In this document: positions 12,650-23,930 of the stretch, piece by piece | Position numbering within the stretch: position 1 is the stretch's first letter | Layout of the letters: each line of letters begins with the position of its first letter | Origin: Kappaphycus alvarezii | Lineage: Eukaryota; Rhodophyta; Florideophyceae; Gigartinales; Solieriaceae | DNA length: 64,000 bases | Assembly: GCA_002205965.3 (NCBI GenBank) | Contig: NADL03000692.1 | Coordinates: 1,488,001-1,552,000, forward strand | Reading direction: 5' to 3' | The notes under the pieces: model-generated | What the model saw: only the letters and a program-made list of their open reading frames with translations | Told to the model about the DNA's origin: nothing | Database searches by the model: none | Made by a program: the position numbers and the translations under genes

Positions 12650-14440
12650 ATGGGTGACGAACAGATTGGGTCAATTGCCACTCAGTTTGCTAATTTGGCA
12701 ATCACTAAAGCGTTAGCGAAACCTGCGAAAAAGTACTCAGTGAGATGCTTGGAGCATGTCCCAGGGTTAGATTTGCTCATCAGACCACTCGATATGTTTG
12801 ATGTTGCAAATTTGGCGTCGAAAGTGATGAGGGAAGGATTTCGTGCTTTGGAGCCAGTGGTAGCCACTCTTTTCATTCTCAGCCTGGACGGCATACTGAT
12901 TGTGCAGCTGCAATCCATACTGAATGTAAATCATCGGTGTGCAGCGACTCGGGACTCACTTGTTCACCTAATACGGGTTCATGAGATTGAAGAGAAGGAC
13001 TTCATGTATGTTTACCGTGCGGTAAAGGGAGAGGCTTTTCAAGCAGAAGGATATGTGTAACCGGAAGGAATCGATGATAAGAAGATGCAAATGCTAGAGT
13101 TTTTATCTCAAACAGTAAAGAAGTTAATGATTTCAGCGAATTTGACATGCAGTGTCCCCAAACCGTGGTCACTTCTGAACCAGGCTTCCCTAATTCCTAC
13201 GCATGTTACTACGCACAAGGTCCCCTCAGTTGTGAATAAGAAAGTATACGGGGGTAAGAGAGCGTTGAAGAGGAACATTTTCGGCAACTACCCAGGGGAT
13301 TCATATGGGCTCACGCATTTCTTGTCGATTGAGCGGAATTCTTCCCGTCATACGAACAAGGTACTCCGAGGGGCAATGCACCTCCTTGAGGCAAGGGTTA
13401 CCCGTCCTCCGAAAAGTTTAGGGAAACACAAGACCTCTGTTTTGGGCGTTTTGACGTATAGGGAGCACACAAGGGCACTAGAAGATATCGGTATCAACAA
13501 TATTGGAAATGCTGGAGAGATTACACAAAAAGAATTATCGAAATGTATTCAGAAGCACATGAACGCTATGCATTGTCATGAAGATAATTAGGTGGATTAT
13601 AACGGTAGATTCAACGAGAATACTCCGAGCAACACCTCCAAAAGGTACGTTTTGTCGAAACTAGAAGAAAATTCGGACGAAGTTGTGAACAATAGGAAAC
13701 GAAGAACGAGGGAAAAGGTTGTACAAATATTGGATTCCGATGATGATTTGTTACTGATCGAGCCGCAAGAACAGTCAAATAGGACAAGTAGAGCCACGCA
13801 ATCTAAATCTTTGAAGCGAAAGAGTTCTAGAAAAAAGAAGCAGAGGAAGACCATCAGGGGCGCAAGGGATTCGAAACCCCATTCGCCCACAAGGGAGAGA
13901 CATGGACGCCAATCCCGGGACGCTAATGTTCCCGGTACACCAATCCCGGTTGACGATGAGTCTGGTTCCCCTGAACAGGAGGTGATTGTACCGGAAACAC
14001 CACCCAGATCTACCATTGTGAAGGTCGGTCCCGTTATTGCAAAGAGTATGAGAGCGACAAGGAGCATGTTGTCTGCTGAGAAAAGCCAGCAGGAGATGAA
14101 TCCGATTATCGACGGTCTGAGGGCAAAAATAGCAATACCGGCAGCTCAGTCGCATGAGGACAGGGAAAGGGCGAGGACAGGAGCCGGCGGAGCAGGATGT
14201 GGGGCATATAGATCATAATGCCCTAATGCGTCTGGGCAAAATTTACCACCTGTACCCGCCAAATTGTTTAGACAAGTTCAAACGCGCCTTCTACAGACGC
14301 AGCCCGAGGTTCAGGGTTTATGGGAGGGAATCGAGATACTGAAGACTCAAGAAAATGTCATTGATGATTTGTATGATGACAAGATGCGTTTGTTGCGAAA
14401 TTGCGTTGAGAATGCCATGAGAAGGAGAAATATACTGTAG
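12650..14440 (+). pseudogene. Nuclear-type protein with SUMO-interacting-like motif; family unknown
   Basis: One frame stays open for about 597 codons from ATG at 12650 apart from stops at 13058 (TAA), 13589 (TAG) and 14216 (TAA), and ends with TAG at 14438-14440. That the frame never shifts argues these are point mutations in a single gene. The first half (to 13591) looks globular. The next part is basic and disordered, with a Lys/Arg-rich nuclear-localisation-like run (KRKSSRKKKQRK, about 13816-13851). At 13718-13759 it has VVQILDSDDDLLLI, a hydrophobic core followed by acidic residues as in SUMO-interacting motifs. The last 70 codons are Gln-rich and end in a helix-like basic segment. No known domain is recognised. 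It is the first gene of the unit and shares orientation with the next three. Confidence 0.5.
13916..13935 (-). repeat. Dispersed palindromic motif, copy 3 (inside a coding frame)
   Basis: CGGGACGCTAATGTTCCCGG is the longest inverted repeat of the set (outer arms CGGGA/TCCCG, with an interrupted inner match). It falls within the disordered region of the 12650-14440 gene, where it encodes SRDANVPG. Orientation is CTAA on plus, as for other left-side copies. Confidence 0.55.
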
Positions 14441-14776
14441 TAAATTGCAATGTTGCCAAGCTCACCTGTACATTGAATTGAGATAGTATACCATGTGAAC
14501 AGGAAGTGAATGATTTGGATTCGTAAAGAATTACAGGTTCAAGATTCTCAGATTTGTTCTGTAATCTGTAATGCAGGCTGCAGTAGAGATTACGGAACAA
14601 CAAAACGGGTTTGAACGGAAACATTGACTTGAACATTGTGATCTGTACATCTATGAGACGTTTCAGTTACAGATCAACTTCAACAACGTCTTGAAATTTT
14701 ATATGGCAGTCATATCAATCCAAGATTCGGATGCATGACATAGAGTCGGTATATAACATTTTTTGAAGTTGTTGGA

Positions 14777-16560
14777 GTGGCTAGTTTGCTAACCATCGTA
14801 CGGCATTGCACGATGATCGGACCACAAGACTCAGGCACACGTAATGAGTACGGCCTAATGAATGGGGTATCACCCCTTGATGTAGCGAATATGTTCTGTT
14901 CTACTGGCAAAGTCACGGATACAGTTCAGGACGCGAGCGACCGGGATATGGTCGTCATGCCTCACAGTGAGCCATCAAGATTGAAATTTTCTGTCACGGA
15001 AATCTTTGCAATGGAGAGAGTCATGAGGAGAGGGGAACAAAACCATCATCTGAAGAATAGGGATGAGACAATACCTCGGAATACTGGAGCACTACCATCT
15101 ATGCAAGCGTTTATGGGGTCCTCACATGGGCAAGGGGGACGGAAAAGGGGACCGCAGGGAGCGTTACGACGAATAGAAATAGGGAAATCGGTGAAGGTAA
15201 TAACTGCGAAGGTCTTGACTCGAAACAGTGGAGGAAACTTGGATAGTCTCATCCACAGAATAGATCAGATCACAAGAAGTGAACAAAGGTACACCTTATC
15301 TTAGCATTGGTGTACTAAATTGAAGTTTTATTGTCTCTATACTTCTCCGATGTTGACACAGACGCGAAGTTTGTTTCACATTCATCCTACCTCACCGTTC
15401 TTATGCATATCACTCCGTTTACCTTTCTCGCAGGTTGGTATACACGACAATTCGAAAGGCAGACATGTCTTTGTCTTCTGGTTATCAGGAGGCGGTTTTC
15501 AGAGATTTTCATGCATGGGGAACACTCTATTCAGAGTAATGGAAGGTGAAATGAAATTTTTTCATGTCAATGCTATGAAACAGAAAAAGCAGAAATCGGG
15601 GAATGTCTCGGGTTATCTCCTGAAGTTTCAGGGGAACTGCTTGCTGTGGTATACTGCGCTGCGTGTGAGATGTCACCAACTACATTTCTAGACAAATGTC
15701 CAGATGCAGTTGTTTGGCATAGAGATACTCTCGTTACCCTATCCATGTCCCGACAGAATGGGACCAATCGGAGCATATACTTCATACCTATGAGAATATT
15801 GAAAAGGGGTGGCTGCTCCATATGTGAGTTCTATGATACGATGACAGCAGGCGGTGGTCTTCACATTTCTGAAGTTCATCTCATCTTTTCGAAATCAAAC
15901 GATCAACAGGAAGCTGATGTCCTGACAGAACATGATACAAATCCGTATGATGGTTTTTTGGGTGATGATGAGTACGGAACCGAATTTAATGAAATGCCGA
16001 GAGGCATTGGACGGGAAGCTAGCGTCCTGAAGGAAAATTCGCCCACCAATATAAGGAGTTACCGATGTGAATCGTTTCTTGCCCTTGGACCGGTCAATTG
16101 CAACAGGTCTATGGATGTTGATGCTCTTGTTTGCGATGCAGCACGAAATAAAGTACCGTTCAAGATGGATGCACCTTCTATCTGTCCTATATGTCATGAA
16201 AATGTCGCAAAACACCTGCTGCGGACCACACGACCTGGCATTCTGATGAGCACATTGGGACCTTGCCAAATGCAGGTTGACAGTTTGTCAACATGCATTA
16301 CTTGTGCCCGAATTGTGGATATAATATTAAGGCAAAAGGAAGAGATGATTGCATACTATTCTTGTTATCAACTACAGCTGCTACACATGTCGTGATGCGT
16401 GCATTATTTACAGGGGTGGTCACGGGTAACGGCACTATATCTGAAAGACGGAAGGAATATCATTCGCATACAGTTTCATTGACCGAGTCTGGAATTATAA
16501 CGTCGTGTATCAAAACCAGACCTGTGAAGTACATGCAGCGTATGTGCAATGTAATGTTGG
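14777..16560 (+). pseudogene. OB-fold/zinc-ribbon protein, possibly RPA-like single-strand DNA-binding protein
   Basis: Segments in several frames make up this gene. The first exon-like frame (14777-15288) is followed by a candidate intron (15289-15433). After it the frame reads YQEAVFRDFHAWGTLYSE, then shifts to MEGEMKFFHVNAMKQKKQ. This resembles the strands around the middle of an OB fold in replication protein A large subunits. The frame at 15646-16395 carries CPICHEN, and after another shift CPNCG (about 16308), giving a CxxC...CxxC zinc ribbon like the C-terminal RPA OB fold. RPA coats single-stranded DNA; next to a helicase that role makes sense. Identification rests on pattern and context, and the N-terminal part is unrecognised. 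At least two frameshifts are needed. Confidence 0.35.
15289..15433 (+). other. Candidate spliceosomal intron (145 nt)
   Basis: The donor GTACAC follows CAAAG, and the acceptor is preceded by the pyrimidine-rich TTTACCTTTCTCGCAG. Removing it bypasses an in-frame TAG at 15302 and joins the upstream frame to a downstream frame that reads into the OB-fold-like segment. No branch-point consensus was verified. Confidence 0.4.
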
Positions 16561-16582
16561 AATTGATGACCAAAGCACCTGA

Positions 16583-18320
16583 TGCAGATTTTTTTCGTGT
16601 CGAAAGTGTGAAGGTGGTGGAAGGCTGGAAGCAGTTTGCGTAGACGGCATCCAGCAGGTTTTAGCTAAGATGAACCAGGTACCATTTTCAAGTGTAACGG
16701 AACCATGCGAAGCAATCCCATCCTCCAGTGCAGTTCTCAATGGAAGTACGTACCGCCCTAACACGCGGTTCATAAGGAGAGAAAATTCCCCTGTGACGTT
16801 CCTCACGGTAGTACGTGGAAGGAAGATATCTGTAAATAAAGACAATATTTGTTACATAGCTTCTTCGCTACGAATGATACGATCACGAAGTGTGACGGTG
16901 TAGTTCTGTCCGGAGGCTATCTGTGGACGAACACCCGGTGACACACTTAATGAAATTGGCCCGGGCAGCTACCTTGACGTGTTGAGCAGTGTTTGCTTAT
17001 TTATATTTCATAAGCATACAATGGAGAGTCATCTTCTGTCAGCATTATATGCTTATGTCTAAATGCTCCATTCTTCTTATTCAAGCAGGTTCGATGAATT
17101 AGGAGGTAGTGCTCAGGGTCGTTATCCAGCAATACATCAGTCTATTGTGCATGCATTAATGGCGCTCGAAAGTGTCTTCTCGTCTATTATTGAAATATAG
17201 GAGACTGCTGGAGGCTAATTATTTAGAAAATTCTCACAGGAGGCAAATGGTGTGATCTCCTTGATATGTTCACTATCTTCTTCCAAGGACCTGTGACTCA
17301 ATTTGTAAAAAATACTGATGTGGAATCGTCACGGTATGTCGGAAACGTATGCATCCTGAAGGAGACGGGAAATCAGCGTCTCAAGGAAATTACTCCGGAC
17401 CCGACGGTAATTTCGAATATATTTCCCGGTAATCAAACTAACATCCTCCTAGTGTCACAGGTTATGAAGGCAGATCTCCAATGTTTGATAGAGATCGAAG
17501 AAGGTGACAGGCACATTGGAATGAATGTCAGGGTGTCATTTGGGAAAAGTTTCTTGGCTGCAACTCGCATTGTATGTCAGTTCTACTCATATTATGATTC
17601 ACCCATCCGGAAAAGTTCTGCTGTTACATATGTCGCCGTGTGGAATTCAATGACCTACGACAATTTGATTAGTGCCATGAAGGCTAAATATGGGAAGCTA
17701 ATGTCCGAGGCGGGCACTGATTTGCAACGGGTATTCACCACGGGGAGTTACTTTCCCGGTAGACCGCAATTAAGACCTCTTCCTTTCAATAGGGATGAAG
17801 TCCCAGGCAACAATGATTCAGATCTCGGTCCCTGTTCAAAGAACTATCTCCAAAAACAGAACTTTTTCACACCTGGAGCGGTGACGGTAACTTGCTCCTG
17901 TGCAAATCCGGTATCTTTCGGATTCAAGGTTCTAAGCCGACTCGAAGGCACCAAGGTTGCTATGGATGTTTTGATATCTATATTCCCGGAGTTACCGCGT
18001 TATGTACTCGGCCATTATCAACCAACTGTGGTGGGCATTTAGCAGAACTGTCGTGGTAAGTGATAGGTTCCATGTCGGGAACCACAATGCGTGTTCACTA
18101 AGTTTCATGCCTGCCGCTCATAATGGGTTGGATTCCCAAAAATTCTGTTGCTAATGAGCAAAGAAACAGAGGTATCAAGTTATTGTGTCGATCATTACGT
18201 AACAGTGGAATGAAACTATACACAAGCATGCTGGCATATCATACCTTGATTGGTAATATCATAGCCACTGCCAAAAGTACTGATGTATACCAAGCGACCA
18301 CAGACTTTTTAGGAGATTAG
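16583..18320 (+). pseudogene. DDE transposase with CxC cysteine cluster (KDZ/HMGXB3-like)
   Basis: A cysteine pair (SCRKCEGGG, codons at 16598 and 16607) is followed by VCVDGIQ, whose Asp codon at 16643-16645 is the candidate first catalytic residue. Around 17860-17960 comes TPGAVTVTCSCANPVSFGFK, then LEGTKVAMDVL and FPELPRYV. This is the CxC plus 'P-x-V' block that precedes the second Asp in this transposase family; the expected YDNAC-type motif is not readable. A shifted frame then gives SDRFHVGNHNACS (Asp codon 18062-18064), and a further shift gives NSVANEQRNR (Glu codon 18156-18158), matching the conserved DRFH...H..C...EQ.N end. The region 16900-17265 is open in pieces only. At least three frame changes are present, at least some of them 1-nt indels. 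Family assignment is from motif order and known KDZ-associated CxC proteins. Confidence 0.6.
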
Positions 18321-18626
18321 TGGTTTTATTCATTTTAAATTAACAGTGAATTCAAGTCAAAGTCAATTTAAGTTATAATTTGGGGGGAGCATAGCAAACG
18401 TAGTAATGCAAAAATTTCCTTGGAATATGATGCCCTTGTGAGGGTTTATTAGAGGGAGTACAATACTTGGAATGCGACGCGTGACTATCTCCCAGGTACT
18501 AACTGGTATATGCCGCTTTTTTTGAATTCGCACCCCTACCTCGCTTCATACACAGTGATCTTCAGTTGATGTTGTTCAAATCCGAACAAATGGGAGCTGA
18601 TGTTATTTTAATTCCACGAGATTTCC

Positions 18627-19953
18627 ATGGTAATGCCCGGAGATCCACTGCAGAATAAGGTTTTCAGTTTACCCACACAAGGGAATTCAGTGGCTCTTCT
18701 TGGTGGAGCTGGTACCGGGAAGACGTTCGTGTTGAATCGAATATTGTGTGAGTTGAGAGAAAGTCTAGGAAATGACGTGGTTGGAGCGTGCTCTGTCTCA
18801 AATCAAGCCGCAGAGCGAATAGGCCGAGAAACGGTCCACCCCATGTTTGGAGCACCTCCCAATTGGTGTATAACGAAGGAGATACTGCTGCAAATTGCCT
18901 GCCGTGACAAGACGCGAGTGTCCAGATTGAAAAGGATGAAAGTTCTGGCAATCGATGAGTGTTCGATGTTAAGCTGTGGTTTTTTTGAGTCCAATGACTG
19001 GGTACTGAGAGAATTGTCAGAATTTCATCGCCATTTGGTACTTCCATTTGGAGGGAGGCAGTTAATTTGCACTGGAGATTCATTTCAACTGGAAGCGATT
19101 CAACATGATGAGGCTTCACCAGGAGAAAATCAGGAAATATTTCCGTCAATGGCGTGGTACATCATGTATGGTTCCTTCGGTGCGGGTATAACAGGTTTTC
19201 TGAGCTGCAACCATCGGCAGAAAAACGATCCTGCGTTTTACAACTTATTGGAACGCGTTCTTGTTGGAACAGTAACAGACGATGATATTCGTCGTGTGAA
19301 TGGAACTATTCGTAGCACTCTGCAAGGGAATGGTAACTTTCAGTACACGAAACTCTGTCTGTATCTCAGTGAGTTTAGAAGGTTTAATTCTTTTTCTTTA
19401 TCTAGACTCCCGGGCATTGAGTATTTCTGTAATGCTGTAGATGGCTTAAGGTTGTCGGAGACACACATAGCAAGAAAGCTGGAAAGAATTGCTGAAGGGA
19501 TAATTCCAGTGAAAATTGGATGCCTTTTCTTGTAACAAGGAAGATTGGAGAGTACCTATCTGGGACCCAGCTCATTGCTCGAGATGTTATCTTTAGAAAT
19601 ACATCCCCCGAAACAATAATCGTAAGTACTGTTGACAGTAAAAAAATACTCTATCTCCACCCAATGTCACATTCTGTGAGGAACAGAAGGGCTGAAGTTG
19701 TGGCCACACGCAAGAAGTTCCCCTAATATCTGGATACGCCGCAACGATTCACAAGTCACAGGGCTTGACTTTGTCCAATGTTCGTGTTGTTTTTTCGAGA
19801 GTTGGTGATTGGAAACCAGCAGGTATGGTATACGTTGCTTTATCGATGTGTACTTCCCTTTCAGGCCTTCATGTGAGCGGTCTTACTCGTGATCACATAC
19901 GCGTCAGCCCGCATGCACGGCAGTTTATGCGGCGGATTATGAAGTGGCAGTAA
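18627..19953 (+). pseudogene. PIF1-family DNA helicase, two frameshifts
   Basis: Superfamily 1B helicase that unwinds DNA with 5'-3' polarity. Walker A GGAGTGKT is at residues 26-33 and Walker B IDECSM at about 109-114. Motif III-type LICTGDSFQLEAI follows near 145-158, then the PIF1 signature LSCNHRQKNDPAF near 190-203. After a shift near 19515 the frame reads PFLVTRKIGEYLSGTQ. After another near 19722 it reads ATIHKSQGLTLSNVRVVF, the conserved late helicase motif, and the protein ends in TAG-free sequence up to the TAA at 19951. Each shift is explained by one missing base, one of them in a run of C. The total is about 440 residues, shorter than cellular PIF1, and no N-terminal domain is visible. 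It starts about 300 bp after the transposase on the same strand. Helitron helicases are a relative, but no Rep/HUH motif was found. Confidence 0.85.
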
Positions 19954-20396
19954 ATCTCTCCAAATCTTGTTCTGGGTAAACGACAGCCTTGTGAGGTACT
20001 TGGTAAGAATGAGAGAACCACCATGAAGAAACTTTTCGCTATCTGGGTCGCAAACGTCTCGGAGAGGGTTATAATATTTGAAACGGCCGCAAACGATTAC
20101 AGAGATAGTTTGCTGCGCTCCCAGCGTTTCCAGCGTTCCAAAAGTCGCGTGGAAGACTCGACTCGCAGAGCTCCAATCAATCCCACAGTGGTGACCCACT
20201 GCCGTTCGCATCATCATTGTAAACGTCTTTAGCCGGTATATTAGCGTTATTATTGATTAGGGCGACAATGGATTGGATTTCTTTAACTGTATGACCACCT
20301 GACAATCAAGCGCTTTCCTATTGTTACCAACTGGCAGCCTAGTTTGCCTATTTACCCTACTCGAATTGCTTACACATCATAGCATTATCACCAATC
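19954..20396. other. Spacer between convergent genes
   Basis: Lies between the end of the helicase and the end of the minus-strand gene at 20397, so both transcripts should terminate here. Overlapping small frames on both strands show no motif. No clear terminator is visible. Confidence 0.4.
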
Positions 20397-21547
20397 TCAA
20401 CCTTCTCGCTGTCCAGAAGAAGACGAACTGTTCGATAGCACTTCATGCATGTTCACATTCTCAAACGGTATTTGGTGATATTCGAACATAGGTGCGTCTC
20501 CCTCCCAGAACTCACTACTCGAAATCTGCGCGATGTTGTTACGACTGTCAACTGTCCTTGTAATTTCCCTTGGATTGTACTTTTTGGGTGTAACCCGCTT
20601 TCTCTCCCAAGCCTCAGAGTCCAGATCAATCTTCCCATCGGTTTCCATTTCTAATTCCTCGACATCTCGCATATATGATTCCAAGACAGTACTGTTCACC
20701 GCTGCGTGCAGTTGTACTGGAAGGACCTTCTGGAAGCTATCCTCAGGTATTTTGAGTATTCCAGGAGTATTTTGAACTTCATTCTGCAGGCCTTCTGGAT
20801 AGTACACGCACCATGATATCATCTTTGCGTCGGGGAGACGTACCTCAACCGGTAGATTGACGGTGAAACATTTTTTTCCGGCGACAATAAGGATATCTCC
20901 TACATAAATTCGGAAACTTCGCTCCCTTCCGTCGCATACGCTGAAAACTTGATCGTTCGCTTCATCTAAATTACCTCAATCTCATCTTATCCAGCCACTG
21001 TAATGTACGCATAATGAGATTCTCCCTCGGGAATAATCGAAGTCTTGTCTACATACCCACCGAGATATATGAATATACTGAACTTCGGTTCGTCCTTATC
21101 TCGCAAGTAGCAGTTTGTAAATCCACCATCACCATTCACAAACATCTGCGGCACAGTAGTTTGAAGAGGCATGTTAAGTCCACCTGTCAACATTTCAGAT
21201 ATCATTCCCATGATATGAGGAAGTGCAATTCCGTCCGGGGTTCTCACAGTGAGAGTGTGGATCAACGCATCTGCATGGTGACTGACATGAGACACTAGCT
21301 TCTCAATACGTGCTCTTCCTGTCACACTGGCTTTCTTGATGTCGTTTGTAGAAAGATAGCCGGAAACAGGATTCTTCTCGTCCCTAAACAACGCAAACTC
21401 AGTGCATAGCAACTCAACCATTCCTTCTTCTTGTAGCTCAGAAAAAAACTCCGTCTTGATTTTGGACGCATACACGTTGTACAGCATGACGTTGCTTTTC
21501 ACCACACCTAGGGATCTAAACACATAGTTAAACACTGATTTCCTCAT
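20397..21547 (-). pseudogene. Unknown protein of the element, about 380 residues
   Basis: Two long minus-strand frames (20987-21547 and 20397-20822) join through a 160-bp stretch that is open in the frame of the second. A single gene with one break near 20980 is therefore likely. The N-terminal half is helix-like. The middle contains FSIFIYLGG and, after the break, FRIYVGDILIVAGKKCF, a strand-GD-strand pattern like a jelly-roll or double-stranded beta-helix. The histidines and aspartate of iron/2-oxoglutarate dioxygenases are not evident. The tail is acidic, then Ser-rich with a SSSSS run. No in-frame stop interrupts either half, so it is one of the better preserved frames. It is transcribed toward the helicase; the region upstream (21548-22885) holds three copies of the palindromic motif. 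Cargo or accessory factor is a guess. Confidence 0.45.
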
Positions 21548-21733
21548 TGCGATCTGTAACCGTGGCCAACATTACACCCTATCACTGGTACCTCCACACA
21601 GCGTTGATGGTGTCCTGGTGTTGATTTCTTGACCGCGCTAAGTCCCAGGTACCAACAGGCCGTCTTGATCGAGATATACTGTCGAGGTCTTCCAGAAATA
21701 AAGTCATGAATGCCAAAAGCCTGATGAAGATGT

Positions 21734-21885
21734 CAGCGTCCAGAGAATTCACTTGCGATCCCAACCTCTGTGCCTGATCTACACGCGCTCCAGAATCAAA
21801 GCAAAGTACAACAAACGCGTGGTGAGGACGTTAGCGTCCCGAATTTCGATGTGCAAGCCCAGGCTCGGTGCCTACGTCAATACAG
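21734..21885 (+). repeat. Degenerate direct repeat, period about 95 bp
   Basis: The stretch from GTCAGCGTCC (about 21732) through CTCTGTGCCT is echoed from GTTAGCGTCC (21830) through GCTCGGTGCCT, with intervening similarity in the AATTC and GCAAGCCC/GCGATCCC segments. Each unit starts with a version of the palindromic motif; only the second is well conserved. Confidence 0.45.
21826..21839 (+). repeat. Dispersed palindromic motif, copy 4
   Basis: GGACGTTAGCGTCC has perfect 5-bp arms around TTAG. It lies about 280 bp upstream of the minus-strand gene start at 21547. Orientation is TTAG on plus, as for all strong right-side copies. Confidence 0.65.
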
Positions 21886-22200
21886 TCTGGGAGATTAATC
21901 AGTAAAGGAGTGAGACACATCTGAGACACGTCAATTGATAATGTGAGGGTCTGATAAAATCTGGTACAGTACGTATCATATCAACGAAACCACCAATACT
22001 CAAGTTACATGTATTCAGTGCAACGTCCCAATCAGTATTTGGCCAATGAACGTCAATTCATCTCGAAATGGGCATCAATGCAGTTTTTGATTCGATAGAC
22101 GACGAAAACTATAGTTTCTATTCACTGACGCACATGTACGAATTTAAAATTCAAACATATCATCAAGTTTTAGTCGTTACGATTTGGTACAGATATTTTC

Positions 22201-22217
22201 AGGACATTAGCGTCTCG
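22201..22217 (+). repeat. Dispersed palindromic motif, copy 5
   Basis: AGGACATTAGCGTCTCG, TTAG orientation, in the divergent intergenic region. Confidence 0.6.
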
Positions 22218-22846
22218 TTTCTTTCTCGCCACTGAACATAGAATCCCGTACGCCCTCCTATATTGCATTTTCCCGTCGGGTTCAATGTTACTCGCATACA
22301 AATTACACGTCTTCTCTGATATGAGGCGAATGGTATGTACCCTACATTCAAGTTTGACGTGGGCCACAATTTTCAAATTACCTGCCTAAATTACTTGCCG
22401 AAGTTCCATGAAGGAGTGCCCCCGTGCCGCTGAATGTTCGTAAGGATGAAACTTTCCCGCACACATAGTTCCCCCCGCATACAGTTTCTAGCGAATGAGA
22501 ATGTCGATTAATTAAATTATTTTCCATTTGAAATGTGCGCACTTGAAACGCTTTCTACCCTTGTAATCTTCCAATCGTGTTTTGTCTCTGGCAATGCACA
22601 GGAATACAGAATCCTGAGCTCTGCTCCGCTCACCAACGCCATTGTCACTTCGTCTACCTTCACTCCACATATCATTTCTTCTCCCTCCCCATACTCTCAT
22701 ACATCTTCCGCAACTTAGTCCCTTACTGAGTGCAGTAACTCGTTGCTGTCCTCCTCCTTTTCCATCTGCACAGGCATGACAGGGTTACGGGATTTACCAT
22801 CACCACCTTTCCACCCGAGCAATTCATCTCGGCTACAATCGAGACT

Positions 22847-22864
22847 TGAGACATTAGCGTCTCA
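22847..22864 (+). repeat. Dispersed palindromic motif, copy 6, just upstream of the Ulp1 gene
   Basis: TGAGACATTAGCGTCTCA has perfect 6-bp arms TGAGAC/GTCTCA. It ends 21 bp before the ATG of the Ulp1 gene, so it would fall at the transcription start or in the 5' leader. Confidence 0.65.
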
Positions 22865-23700
22865 GTCATATCATCCCCATTCAAGATGCAAGATCTTAGG
22901 AAAGAACCCATACCCTTCGGTGTTAACAACTTTACAGTGAATAGATCACACATGACAAGGCTTCTCTCGCATGAAGGACTACTGGATGATGAGTTGATTG
23001 ACGGGTTCTCTTGGCGACTAAATCATCGTAACAACAATCGAGTGAGGTCATCGAAGGAAAGCGTTAAGATACATGTGTTCTCAATTCAACTAATAATTTT
23101 GTTAATGGAACATTACAACTATCATCGTGTGTCAAGATGGTTACAGAAGAGTTTCTGGAATATCGAAGTCGTTGACCTTCTGTTGTTACCTCTCAAGATG
23201 AATATTTCTCACTAGGTTTTAATCGTTGTAAGTTTGAAGGATAGAAAATTCATCATCTACGACTCCGTTCGACATCATATCGGTATCTTCGACCAATACT
23301 TTAGCGTCATCAAGAAGTATCTCCGTGATGAAGCTAAGGCTTTCGATATCGAGCTTTGTGGCAAAGATGGGCGGCATACCAGCGCCTCTGTTTACAAGAC
23401 TCGCGTTAGTGGTTTAAGGAAGTGGCCCTGTACGATAGAGAACAGTTTCCCTAGGCAAACTGATTTAGGGTCATGTGGAGTGTTCGTGTGCTGGTTATGG
23501 AACATTTGAAACGAGGTGTAATCCCCAAGTTCTCTCAGGATCATATCGTTTTACTTCGTCGTCGACGTCTACTGTTACTGATGGGTTCTGATTTGCACGC
23601 TATTTCAATTGCCGTTGACGATAAGGACGATGACGGTGACAGTGAAAACTGGGATGATATCGAAGATGATAATGATGAGAGTGATGATGATTCAGAGAGT

Positions 23701-23820
23701 GGTGATGATGATGATTCTAAGAGTGGATACGATGATGATGCTAAGAGTGGTGGTGATGATGATGCTAAGAGTGGTGGTGATGATGATGCTAAGAGTGGTG
23801 ATGATGATGATGCAGGTGAT
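23701..23820 (+). repeat. Coding microrepeat: Asp-rich octapeptide units
   Basis: Repeats of about 24 bp encode units such as GGDDDAKS, repeated about five times in the acidic linker of the Ulp1 gene. They are nearly identical at DNA level, so likely still expanding or recently expanded. Confidence 0.75.
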
Positions 23821-23930
23821 AATGAGAATCTGGGTGACCACGGTGAATCAGATGATGGTAATAATTGTGATAATGTAAGGAGGGTTGGTGCTGATGCGAA
23901 TCGGAGAGATGGAGCAGATGTGAGTGATGG

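Larger units (their letters stand above)
21548..22885. other. Divergent intergenic region with motif copies
   Basis: Separates the minus-strand gene at 20397-21547 from the plus-strand Ulp1 gene, so it should contain both promoters. It holds three strong copies of the palindromic motif and a degenerate 95-bp-period direct repeat. Short frames here show nothing recognisable. Confidence 0.5.

Noticed and set aside
20970..21000. A very short intron at the break in the 20397-21547 gene
   Set aside because: Tested GT...AG combinations, including the canonical-looking GTATGT upstream, do not join the two frames. A frameshift or small insertion fits better.
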